DNA of 42,116 bases. Source: Clostridia bacterium (GTDB lineage: Bacteria; Bacillota; Clostridia; TANB77; UBA1234). Made by a program: the position numbers and the translations under genes. The stretch covers positions 1 through 42,116 of the forward strand of contig JAFUGH010000042.1 in assembly GCA_017469465.1 (NCBI GenBank). Direction: 5' to 3'. The notes under the pieces were generated by a model that was given only the letters and a program-made list of their open reading frames with translations, was not told the origin of the DNA and ran no database searches. Shown piece by piece: positions 18,082-26,583 of this stretch (position 1 is the first letter of the stretch; the number at the start of each line of letters is the position of its first letter).

Positions 18082-19191
18082 CTATACATCCTTCTTTTTA
18101 TTTAATAATAACTGTCTTTTTATTTTTTCTTTAATTTTTATTCTAGTTAACATACAAATATTCTTTTGATTGATTATTTTTTGTTTTCTTTTATTATATT
18201 GTTTATTTGATTCGCCAAGCTTTGTTTGCATTATTTCTTTCATATCTTTTGTAATCCACTCTTTTCCATCATTTTGTACTCTATTTCTCATTTGAGCATA
18301 AGTTGGCGTCTCTATTTCTGGTATATTTCCAAAACCAATAAAAGCATGACCATTATAACAATGTGGCTGTATACAATTACATCCAATAGGTATAAATTTA
18401 AGTGGTTTTTTAATATTTTTATATATATTACCTAATATCATACTGCCATAACATTGTCTATATTCCCCTGATAACAAATCAACACATATAGACCACTCTC
18501 CCGCATAACAAAACTCCCTTCTTTTTACACCAAATATTTCTTTTTTAAAATTAAATAAGTCAGAATTAAATTGTCCCCATATATTATAGTATTCTTCTAC
18601 TTTATGATTAGTAAGTGGCAATATTTCACCAGAATCAACTCTAGCAATAGTCATATGTGGTAATGCTCCTAAATTTCGAATTGTTACTTCTTTTATTTCA
18701 TCAATATATGGCTCTAGTTCATCTGTTGGAGTTATTTCAATCGTAAATGAAGCTCCTGCATTCTGCATCATTTTTACATTATTAAAAAATGTATCTAAAA
18801 TATTAAGTCTTATTAGCTCTAGATAATGAAATGAGAATTTGAAGAACAAATGATTCAAAATTTTTTTTGGAAATTCAGCAATTTTTTCAAAACGATTTGT
18901 TAAAGAACCATTTGTAACAACCATAACATAATGTCCCTCTTCCAATAGAGCTCTAATAACATCCAAAATCTCTTCAGAAATCAGTGTTTCACCCCATGCA
19001 CACAAATTAATAACACAAACTCCCCCCATTCTTCTTTTTGATAAAGCCTGTGCTATATACTGAGATGAGTGAGTAAGTTTGTTAATTTTATTGCTTAATC
19101 CACCATGCTGTGATATATAACAATAGTGACATTTGAAATTACAAGCTTCTATAGGTATATAGCATTCTATAAATCTTTTAATCTTTTCCAT
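18082..19191 (-). CDS. Radical SAM protein with C-terminal cysteine cluster
   Basis: 369 aa. CNFKCHYC (residues about 17-24) is the CX3CX2C iron-sulfur motif of radical SAM enzymes, followed by a TIM-barrel-like core with NLCAWGETLIS and VVTNGSLT. Further cysteines at REFCYAGEWSICVDLLSG, QCYGS and GCNCIQPHCYNG suggest an auxiliary SPASM-like cluster. The start is at 19191 (TAGGAG upstream), so it overlaps the end of the preceding GT2-pyruvyltransferase gene by 25 bp. Translational coupling and position imply a role in modifying the surface glycan or its carrier. The substrate is unknown. The C terminus is strongly basic. Confidence 0.85.
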   Translation of the reverse strand: MEKIKRFIECYIPIEACNFKCHYCYISQHGGLSNKINKLTHSSQYIAQALSKRRMGGVCVINLCAWGETLISEEILDVIRALLEEGHYVMVVTNGSLTNRFEKIAEFPKKILNHLFFKFSFHYLELIRLNILDTFFNNVKMMQNAGASFTIEITPTDELEPYIDEIKEVTIRNLGALPHMTIARVDSGEILPLTNHKVEEYYNIWGQFNSDLFNFKKEIFGVKRREFCYAGEWSICVDLLSGEYRQCYGSMILGNIYKNIKKPLKFIPIGCNCIQPHCYNGHAFIGFGNIPEIETPTYAQMRNRVQNDGKEWITKDMKEIMQTKLGESNKQYNKRKQKIINQKNICMLTRIKIKEKIKRQLLLNKKKDV

Positions 19192-21089
19192 AGTTGATCT
19201 CCTATCTCATTATTTTCAATAAATATAATATTGCTACTCTCTTCTTTAATTGTATCATAAACGCCTTTTACCTTCCCAGATAAATTATTAATAGCGATGC
19301 ACGGAGTATCCGTAATTGTAGCAAAAATCATACCATGTAATCTATCCGTTATGATCAATTTTGAGGATGCAAATTTTTTAATCATTTGATTAAATTCTTT
19401 TTTAGCCTCTTCATATGTGTATTCTTCCTTTTCTTTTAAAACAGTATCAATAAATTCGAATTTTTCATCCTGATATTTTTTTTCAATCATATCAATAATC
19501 ATTTTTCTTTGATTTTCTTGTATATTCATTTCTAAATCATTTCTAAAGCAAAAAATAATACCACTTCTATTATAGTTAAAATGACGATAATCTAATGATA
19601 ATGCAATATCTTTGGTTAAAACAGCAGGAATGTTTATTCTTTGTGTTACAAAATCAAATGTTTTTTTGTCTCGACACTGAAACTCAAGATTAGAACACTT
19701 TTGATAGAATTTTAAATCTTTTTCAAAACATTCTTGTCCAAATTCATCATCAGCATAATATATCGTTTGAGGAAAGATAATAATTTTATTATCTTTAAAA
19801 ACATCTAATACTTTATTGATTCTTGTTTGTTCTTGTCTCCATAATGTTCCAGTATTTCCACCACCAGTAATATAGATAATGTCTTCTTTACTTACCTTCT
19901 TATATAAATCATCTGCGAAAAAATATACAAATTCTTTTGAAGAAATAGAAAAATGCCTCTTTCCTTCCATATCTAATTTTTTTTCTTCCGCAAACAAGAT
20001 TGCATAATCTCCTAAATTTCCGGTCTTAGGTCCATTAAATATTAAATGTAATTGTTCATTATTTTTACGACATACTTGTAAATATTTATTAAATCTTTTT
20101 TCAAATTTTATTTTCTCCTTGTCTCGCCTGTTTATTTTTAAAAATATAAATAATAATAGAGGAAAAAATCTTAATATTAACATTTTCATTCTATCTTTAT
20201 AATTTTTATAATATTTTAATTTTACTTCTCTAGCAATGGGCTGAATATTTTTAAATCTATAATATGGTTCATTTTCTGCTAAAATCTTATTAATATTTCT
20301 TCTACACATAATTGTTAATAAAGAAGAAACAATACCATAACAATCTTTTAATGCTTCTGAGTGTAAAAGCGATACATAAAAAATTAGCTCTTTTTCCCAA
20401 TAATCATTGTATTTTTCATTCATAATACTAGTATCTCTCATTCTATAATAGTAATCAAACATACTAGTATTACATGCTATTTTTAGTTGATTATTTTGTA
20501 ATACTCGAACAATAAATTCAAGGTCTTCAAATACTTTTAAGCCCTTTGTATATTTTTCTTTTTCAAATATTTCTTTCTTATATAATTTAGCCCATGCTTC
20601 ATGTGGTAATTTTGAGCTCAATAATTCTTTGAGATAATCGAAAGATGAAAATACCTTCGTTACAGGATAATTGTTAAATAATTCTGCCTTTTCAATAACA
20701 CCATTATACATATCTTCATAAAGCATATTTCTATTTGTTGATGAAATATCTGCATTATTATCGATAAGTAATCGATAAAGATGCTCAACATAATCTTCGC
20801 TAACAAAGTCGTCTCCATCAATTGTAGTAATGTACTTACCTTTACTTTTTTCTATGCCATAATTTCTTGCATCTGAAAGACCACCATTTACTTTATGAAA
20901 AACTTTAATTCTTGAATCTTGTTTTGCCAATTCATCACAAATCTTTCCACTATTATCAGTTGCACCATCATCTATTAATAAAATTTCTATATTCTTATAA
21001 GTTTGGTTGATTATTGAATTAACACATCTTTTGATATAAACCTCTATATTATATATTGGAATAATTACAGAAACTAATTCATCTTTCAT
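19167..21089 (-). CDS. Fusion of GT2 glycosyltransferase and polysaccharide pyruvyl transferase
   Basis: 640 aa with two clear halves. Residues 1-330 are a GT2 enzyme: VSVIIPIYNIEVYIKRCV, LIDDGATDNSG, and TTIDGDDFVSEDY (catalytic DXD type). Residues about 350-640 match the polysaccharide pyruvyl transferase family (PF04230): GPKTGNLGDYAILFAEEKK, ITGGGNTGTLW, IIIFPQTIYYADD and IITDRLHGMIFATITDTPC. The product would add a sugar and place a pyruvate ketal, giving an acidic glycan. The start has a TAGGAGAAAGAT-type site. It overlaps the radical SAM gene. The halves are normally separate proteins, so the fusion itself is noteworthy. No frame break is seen at the joint. Confidence 0.88.
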   Translation of the reverse strand: MKDELVSVIIPIYNIEVYIKRCVNSIINQTYKNIEILLIDDGATDNSGKICDELAKQDSRIKVFHKVNGGLSDARNYGIEKSKGKYITTIDGDDFVSEDYVEHLYRLLIDNNADISSTNRNMLYEDMYNGVIEKAELFNNYPVTKVFSSFDYLKELLSSKLPHEAWAKLYKKEIFEKEKYTKGLKVFEDLEFIVRVLQNNQLKIACNTSMFDYYYRMRDTSIMNEKYNDYWEKELIFYVSLLHSEALKDCYGIVSSLLTIMCRRNINKILAENEPYYRFKNIQPIAREVKLKYYKNYKDRMKMLILRFFPLLLFIFLKINRRDKEKIKFEKRFNKYLQVCRKNNEQLHLIFNGPKTGNLGDYAILFAEEKKLDMEGKRHFSISSKEFVYFFADDLYKKVSKEDIIYITGGGNTGTLWRQEQTRINKVLDVFKDNKIIIFPQTIYYADDEFGQECFEKDLKFYQKCSNLEFQCRDKKTFDFVTQRINIPAVLTKDIALSLDYRHFNYNRSGIIFCFRNDLEMNIQENQRKMIIDMIEKKYQDEKFEFIDTVLKEKEEYTYEEAKKEFNQMIKKFASSKLIITDRLHGMIFATITDTPCIAINNLSGKVKGVYDTIKEESSNIIFIENNEIGDQLWKRLKDL

Positions 21090-21124
21090 ATCTTTCTCCT
21101 AATTCTAATTTATTAGAGTTTTCA

Positions 21125-22198
21125 TTACCTTAATATTTCTTTCCATTCATTGATAATTGTCTCAGGCTGTAGTTTTTCCTTATCCATCATAGTATTATCA
21201 GACATCTGCTTTCTTATTTCTTCATGTTCTATCAAATAATTAATTTTTTCGGCCATTTTATCTATATTAAAACAGTCTATTAAATATCCATTAATACCAT
21301 CTTGTATAATTTCATCAGGTCCACAATTACAATCGAAACTAACAATAGGAAGCTTGGCATAATGTGCTTCAATATTTACCATGGCAAATCCTTCATATCT
21401 TGATGTCATAATAAACATAGCGTACTCTTTATATAATTCATTCATCTTATTCGTTTTTCCCATTAATATTACATTATTATTAAGTGAAGCATTATCAATT
21501 AAATTTTGAATTTTTTCTTTATCAGCTCCATCGCCATATATATGCCATTTCCAATCAGGATGCTTTTTAAAGACCAGACTTGCGACTTCAACAAGCATAT
21601 CAAATCCCTTTTGATGACAAATTCTTCCTGAACTTAATAACATCTTTGAAGATATATCATAATTACTATTATCTTCTTTTATAAATTCAATTGGATTATA
21701 AATTCTAATAATCTTACTTGGATTGGTTTTAAATCTTTTGATATTTTCTTGTCTATCCTTATCTGTTAAAACAACTATTTTATCTGCATATTTACTTGAA
21801 ATTACTCTTCCAAACCATGTTCGTGTACAAACTGCAGAACTAAAAGTATTATTATGATCCCAAGCAATATATTGTACATTTTTCAATAACCCATATGTAA
21901 AAGGAACATATTTCATTCCTGCAACAATAAAAGAATCTATTACATATTTTTTTATTTCTTTTGCAATTTTCCATCTAAAAAAAGGTAGTAGCAATCTATA
22001 GTTTTTAAATTTATGATCAAATATAGGAATAATTCTAACATTACTATTAATCTTGAATGCAGGCTCCTCTGCCGACTTGTATAGAGAAAAAATAGTGATG
22101 TTATACCATTTTGAGAGTGCATTGGCAATTAGAGACACTACTTTTTCTGTTCCCCCACACGAGTATATATCATTAATAAAAAAGGCAATATTTTTCAT
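21125..22198 (-). CDS. GT4-family glycosyltransferase
   Basis: 357 aa, GT-B fold. N-terminal FFINDIYSCGGTEKVVSLIA is the glycine-rich acceptor-side loop. The C-terminal donor domain shows SSGRICHQKGFDMLVEV, IYGDGADKEKIQNLI and the catalytic segment TSRYEGFAMVNIEAHYAKLPIVSFDCNCGPDEII (its E-x7-E region). The start is ATG 22198, with AAAAGGAGAT upstream, one base pair group after the Stealth stop at 22201; this indicates translational coupling. The 9-residue longer form is rejected. A cytoplasmic retaining transferase adding one sugar to the lipid-linked unit. Confidence 0.88.
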   Translation of the reverse strand: MKNIAFFINDIYSCGGTEKVVSLIANALSKWYNITIFSLYKSAEEPAFKINSNVRIIPIFDHKFKNYRLLLPFFRWKIAKEIKKYVIDSFIVAGMKYVPFTYGLLKNVQYIAWDHNNTFSSAVCTRTWFGRVISSKYADKIVVLTDKDRQENIKRFKTNPSKIIRIYNPIEFIKEDNSNYDISSKMLLSSGRICHQKGFDMLVEVASLVFKKHPDWKWHIYGDGADKEKIQNLIDNASLNNNVILMGKTNKMNELYKEYAMFIMTSRYEGFAMVNIEAHYAKLPIVSFDCNCGPDEIIQDGINGYLIDCFNIDKMAEKINYLIEHEEIRKQMSDNTMMDKEKLQPETIINEWKEILR

Positions 22199-22200
22199 TA

Positions 22201-23208
22201 TTATTCCATCTCCTTTTCGTAACAAGATTTATTGGGCAATATTTTTTCAAATGCACTCCTTACTTCCTCTTTTGTCATTTCAAAATTAATTCTTTCATCA
22301 TCACTAAAACATATTAACTTATGCTTTTGATTCACAATATCTTTTAGCAATAAATCTTTTTCACCATATATATCAAAATACTTTCCTATTTTATTAGAAG
22401 GTTCATAATTTCCCCTGCCAATATCATACCATTTAAAAATGTACTGATTAACATCCTCTCTTCCTCTAAATTTATTTCTAGAGGTTTTATCAAGAATTTC
22501 TTCTTCTTTTTTCCATACTTCTTGTATAGTGCTTTTTAAAAGAGGAACAGCAATATGTGGTTCATATAAATTTGAAAATCTATTATACGAAAGCATTGAA
22601 ATATTTTTCATTAATAGTTTTAGACCATACTTTAAATGAAACCACTTTCCAAAATCTTTTTTTATTACTTCTTTTTTATTATAATACTGATTCAATATAG
22701 AAACATCATTTACTAAAATATGAGGAAACGAATCTTTATAGTCTTCTGAATGTATAATATCACAACATGCTATATATCTAGGTTTATCATTAATAAAAAA
22801 ATCTTCTTTTGATATGTAATTGGTAACAAAAAAATCATCATTAAAGAAAATAAATTTTTCACTTAATTCTTTAATTCGATGAAAATTTAATTCAATAGGA
22901 TTAGCATTAAATGTTGGCAAATACTCTTTAGGAATATAATCTTCATGTTTTGTAAATTTCAATTTCGGATGGTTAAGATTTAACCATTTTGGATAATGTC
23001 CACAAGTAATAAAATATATATTGTTTACCCATGGAGCAAATTTTTCCACTCCTCGGAACCAATACCTTAACAAATCCCAATCTCTATAACGTTTTGCAGA
23101 ATTTAATGCACTATTAGGATTATCACTATATTTTGCCTTTTCTTCTAACCATTTTGGATCACTTCCATCTACCCAAATCAAAACAAAATCAATTTTATCA
23201 TTTTCCAA
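22201..23208 (-). CDS. Stealth-family capsular polysaccharide phosphotransferase
   Basis: 335 aa. The opening DFVLIWVDGSDPKW is Stealth conserved region 1; RDWDLLRYWFRGVEKFAPWV and NIYFITCGHYPKWL are region 2. FIFFNDDFFVTNYI follows, and FRGREDVNQYIFKW lies further on. Stealth proteins transfer sugar-1-phosphate from a nucleotide sugar, producing phosphodiester links in glycans; the family also includes the GlcNAc-1-phosphotransferase of animals. It lies between two glycosyltransferases in the polysaccharide operon. Together with the pyruvyltransferase fusion it suggests a negatively charged polymer. Confidence 0.9.
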   Translation of the reverse strand: MENDKIDFVLIWVDGSDPKWLEEKAKYSDNPNSALNSAKRYRDWDLLRYWFRGVEKFAPWVNNIYFITCGHYPKWLNLNHPKLKFTKHEDYIPKEYLPTFNANPIELNFHRIKELSEKFIFFNDDFFVTNYISKEDFFINDKPRYIACCDIIHSEDYKDSFPHILVNDVSILNQYYNKKEVIKKDFGKWFHLKYGLKLLMKNISMLSYNRFSNLYEPHIAVPLLKSTIQEVWKKEEEILDKTSRNKFRGREDVNQYIFKWYDIGRGNYEPSNKIGKYFDIYGEKDLLLKDIVNQKHKLICFSDDERINFEMTKEEVRSAFEKILPNKSCYEKEME

Positions 23209-23228
23209 AATTATTTACACCTCTTATT

Positions 23229-24168
23229 CTATTTTTTCAAAGCAATAATTAATTTTAATAAAGGTCTACAATATACTAGTAAAAGAAATCTAATATTATA
23301 TTTTAATTCCAAATTATTATTGTATTTTCTAATATTTCCAATTAAATGCTTTACACCCTCTAAGCTACCATTTTCTCTATAGTACTTTCCTAAGCAACTG
23401 ACATTTACTCTTTGATATCTTCGAATAGCATATTTTTCAAGTTCAGGATATTGATGTTTTACATCTTCAATCATTTTTTCAGTTAGCTCTATTTCATCTT
23501 CAAATTTACTATCGTACTTGGCTCTCATAGCACTCGTTTGTCTAACTCTATATTGATAAATAATATTTGTAGTATCTATTACAGTTCTATTTACATTTTT
23601 TAAAATTCTATATAAAAAATCAACATCTTCAGCAATACATAAATTTTTATCAAATTCAAAATTGCCTATGACATCTTTTTTGTATAACTTTCCCCAAATA
23701 ACAGCTTTAAAATATTTTTCATCAAAAAAAGACTTTAATGTTTCATAGCTATCATAACATTTTTTTACTTTCCTACATTTTCTTAGATTTCCTGAATCAT
23801 CAACGTCTTCCCAGCCACCAATTGATAAAACAGCATCATTTTGAATCATACCATCATATAAAAATTTAATTGCATTCGGCATTAACCTATCATCACCATC
23901 TACAAATGTAATGTATTTTCCGGCTTACATTTTTTAATGCAGTATTTCTTGCACTGGAAACGCCCATATTCTCTTGATGTATTACAATGATTCTATTATC
24001 TTGTTGTGCATATTCATCACAAATAATACCTGAAGAATCTTTGGAACCATCATCAACTAGTATTATTTCTATATTCTTATATGTTTGATTTAATATGCTA
24101 TCTAGACATTCTCTTAGATATTTTTCAACATTAAATACTGGTATTATAACTGATATTAAATCATTCAA
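23229..24168 (-). CDS. GT2 glycosyltransferase, with a +1 frame change at a CGG codon
   Basis: From TTG 24168 (GGAGGG 8 bases upstream) it reads LISVIIPVFNVEKYLRECLD, LVDDGSKDSSGIICDEYA and GVSSARNTALKNVS. The next codon is CGG (23922-23920), then AAA ATA and eight codons later TGA. Skipping the C gives GGA AAA TAC ATT ACA TTT GTA GAT GGT GAT GAT: the family motif S-GKYITFVDGDD, including the catalytic DXD, and the frame stays open to 23229 (about 312 aa). Length is 3n+1, so one extra base accounts for everything. The C-terminal part has EDVDFLYRIL, as in related capsule transferases. Without the shift the product lacks its active site. Confidence 0.85.
23919..23922 (-). other. Candidate +1 recoding site CGGA in the GT2 gene (codon 83)
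   Basis: Zero frame GTA AGC CGG AAA ATA; functional frame GTA AGC then GGA AAA TAC. The skipped C is at 23922. The resulting Gly-Lys-Tyr is the conserved start of the strand leading to the catalytic DGDD. Confidence 0.68.
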
Positions 24169-24186
24169 ACTTGATTTCCCTCCATT

Positions 24187-25251
24187 TTATTTCTTTGACG
24201 TTAATTTACTCATCATCAATAATAATACAAAAACTATAAAAGTAATTCTATGTTTTGCATTCCAAAAAAACATTTTCCAATGTAATGGCATACTTGCTAT
24301 ATCTAATGAATTAATTGCATTTTTATATAGCTCATCCTGTACAATATCTTTAATCATTTTATACTTTATTTTGATATTATCAGCTCCATTGACAATCCTT
24401 AATCCAATTCCGATAAGATTAATGGAAAATCTATTATTTAAAGCTACTTTATAGGTTTCATCAAATTGATTTTCATGAATAATTTTATCTAATCCTCTAT
24501 ATGCTTTCTTCCACTTATCAAAAATTTTTTTTTCAACCGTTTTTGTCAGTGAATTTGCATTATATTTTCTATAATGATAAAAATGCTCATCGATGAAAAC
24601 AGCTTTATGAACATTTCCTAATGCTTCTGCATTAAAAAAAACGTCTTCACATGTAGCGCCAATTTCTTTGAAAGACTTAAATCGATATTTTTTTATCGTT
24701 TCAAATTGATAAAGCTTTCCCCATGCAGTTGAAAGAGAATCCAGCTTTTCTGGATAAGCTAATTCTTCTGCTTCATATGGTCCGAAGATTCTCCTTTCGA
24801 GCAAGTTCTTTACTTCTTTCTGCTGAAATACAATTCTATTAGATGTAAACTGACTTTTTAATATTGAATTATCTTCATATTCTCTAATGTATGAAAATAG
24901 TACTAAATCAGCCCCTTCGTTTTTTAGTTCAGACATACATATTTCACACATATTCGTTTCAACCCAATCATCTGCATCTACAAACATGATGTATTCTCCT
25001 GTTGCAATATTCATTGCATTATTTCTAGATTCAGACAATCCTTGATTTTCTTGATTAATAATAATAATTCTATTGTCATTTTTGGCATACTCATTAATGA
25101 TATTTAAAGTATCATCTTTTGAGCCATCATTAACAACAATAATCTCTAAATTACGATACGTTTGGTGAATTAAACTATCTAAACATTGTGTAATATAGTT
25201 TTGAACATTATATGCAGGAACTATGATACTAATTTTTGCATCTTGATACAT
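24187..25251 (-). CDS. GT2 glycosyltransferase
   Basis: 354 aa, intact. The N-terminal ISIIVPAYNVQNYITQCL, VVNDGSKDDTLNI, and the catalytic segment GEYIMFVDADDWVE match GT2 capsule enzymes. EDVFFNAEAL is the usual downstream acidic motif. A hydrophobic segment near the C terminus (FIVFVLLLMMSKLTSKK) may anchor it to the membrane. ATG 25251 is chosen because GGGAGAA is just upstream; the 8-residue extension to 25275 has none. It is a close relative of the next GT2 gene, which it precedes by 18 bp. Here the codon after the alanine-threonine stretch is an ordinary GGA for glycine, a useful comparison to the CGGA site next door. Confidence 0.88.
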   Translation of the reverse strand: MYQDAKISIIVPAYNVQNYITQCLDSLIHQTYRNLEIIVVNDGSKDDTLNIINEYAKNDNRIIIINQENQGLSESRNNAMNIATGEYIMFVDADDWVETNMCEICMSELKNEGADLVLFSYIREYEDNSILKSQFTSNRIVFQQKEVKNLLERRIFGPYEAEELAYPEKLDSLSTAWGKLYQFETIKKYRFKSFKEIGATCEDVFFNAEALGNVHKAVFIDEHFYHYRKYNANSLTKTVEKKIFDKWKKAYRGLDKIIHENQFDETYKVALNNRFSINLIGIGLRIVNGADNIKIKYKMIKDIVQDELYKNAINSLDIASMPLHWKMFFWNAKHRITFIVFVLLLMMSKLTSKK

Positions 25252-25275
25252 GTATTTCTCCCATCTATGTTTCAA

Positions 25276-26397
25276 TTATTTTAAAACTTCTTCATAAATC
25301 TTCTTTTGTTCACTGAATGCATTTTCTAATATAAATTTTTGCACTGACATTCTAGCATTTTCTTTCATATGAGAATATAATTCTTTATCAGATTTTAATT
25401 GAATCACTTTCGAAATAAACTCATCTTTTGTTTCAAATAAATATCCATTAACATCATCTTGCACAATTTCATTATGCCCTCTATTTTTTTTTGCAAGAAT
25501 CGGTAGTCCCGATAAAGCTCCCTCCACTAGATTTATTGGTAATCCTTCACGCAAACTGGATGCGACGTATAAATCAGCTAATTTTAATAGCTGATTGACG
25601 TCACTTCTATATCCAAGCATATAAATGTTTTTTTCTAAGTGAAGCTCCGATATTTTGTTTTTATAATCATCTTCTAAGCTTCCCTTGCCAATTAAATACA
25701 ACTTACAATCAATAGCATTTTTTATTATCTCTTGCATAGCTTCTATTAACAATAGTTGATTTTTATTTTTATTTAGTTCAGCAACATACATCATTACAAA
25801 ATCGCCATCATGAATGTTTAACTCTTTTTGTAGTTTTTCTTTTTCTTCACTTCCAAGAGGTGCTTCATTAAACTTTTTGTCATCCACACCAATACCGTGA
25901 ATCATTTCCACTCTTTTAGCATAGAACTTTTCTTTCGCTAGATAATAATCTTCATGATTAATTGTTATCAATACATCTGTACGTTTCGATAACATTTTTT
26001 CAATAGGATAATAAATTGCCCAATTTTGTATTGGTGCTCCCTTACAAAAATGAAACCCATGTGCAGTGTACATTATCTTTGTTCCTTTTTTTCTTGCCTT
26101 ACCAGAAGCAAGTCTTGTTACGACACCACCCATTGGCGTATGGCAATGAACTAATTCGAAATTTTCTTCTTTTAAAATCTTTTTCATTTGTCCAATAGCT
26201 TTAATATTGTTAATTTTCAAGGGACTTCTTTCAAATGATACAATATGTTTAACATCACAATAGGGGAATTTTTCATTTTCATCATTAGAGGTCGCTACAT
26301 GCACTTCATATCCTTTTTCTTTGAAATATTTTAAATACGGTAAATGAAAATGTCTAATATGGGAATCTACATGCGCAACAAATAGTACTTTTTTCAT
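25276..26397 (-). CDS. GT4-family glycosyltransferase (EpsD/CapM-like)
   Basis: 373 aa, GT-B fold. MKKVLFVAHVDSHIRHFHLP is followed by HCHTPMGGVVTRLASG and YTAHGFHFCKGAPIQNW, all typical of the EpsD-type second transferase. The donor domain has MYVAELNKNKNQLLLIEAM, LYLIGKGSLEDDYK, LGYRSDVNQLLKLADLYVAS and SLREGLPINLVEGALSGLPI. EpsD-like enzymes usually act just after the priming transferase; here the gene directly follows it. A 186-bp gap containing a terminator-like hairpin and a decayed repeat lies upstream, so it may have a separate promoter. Confidence 0.88.
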   Translation of the reverse strand: MKKVLFVAHVDSHIRHFHLPYLKYFKEKGYEVHVATSNDENEKFPYCDVKHIVSFERSPLKINNIKAIGQMKKILKEENFELVHCHTPMGGVVTRLASGKARKKGTKIMYTAHGFHFCKGAPIQNWAIYYPIEKMLSKRTDVLITINHEDYYLAKEKFYAKRVEMIHGIGVDDKKFNEAPLGSEEKEKLQKELNIHDGDFVMMYVAELNKNKNQLLLIEAMQEIIKNAIDCKLYLIGKGSLEDDYKNKISELHLEKNIYMLGYRSDVNQLLKLADLYVASSLREGLPINLVEGALSGLPILAKKNRGHNEIVQDDVNGYLFETKDEFISKVIQLKSDKELYSHMKENARMSVQKFILENAFSEQKKIYEEVLK

Positions 26398-26442
26398 TTT
26401 TATCTTTCCTTATATTCAATTTAAATACAATAGCATATACAA

Positions 26443-26495
26443 GGCAACACTCTACGATATATGTTAACGTATGAATAGAATGATATGCGTGCTCC
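26443..26495. repeat. Possible decayed copy of the 15053-type repeat element
   Basis: On the minus strand it begins GGAGCAC and ends ATATCGTAG, AGTGTTGCC. The element at 15053-15169 begins GGAGCAC and ends ATATCGTAG, then eight extra bases, AGTGTTCGCC. The shared ends suggest a shortened relative. Confidence 0.35.
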
Positions 26496-26504
26496 TTTAC
26501 TTGT

Positions 26505-26565
26505 ATAAAAAAAATAGTACATTTTTATTTATTAGACAATCACTTTAAAACAAAAATGCACTATT
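26505..26565 (-). terminator. Terminator-like hairpin inside the polysaccharide cluster
   Basis: AATAGTACATTTTT (26513-26526) pairs with AAAAATGCACTATT (26552-26565) with one mismatch. On the minus strand it is followed by eight Ts. The 25-base loop is long. It could reduce transcription from the priming transferase into the glycosyltransferases. Confidence 0.55.
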
Positions 26566-26583
26566 CCAAATTTACATTATTCA

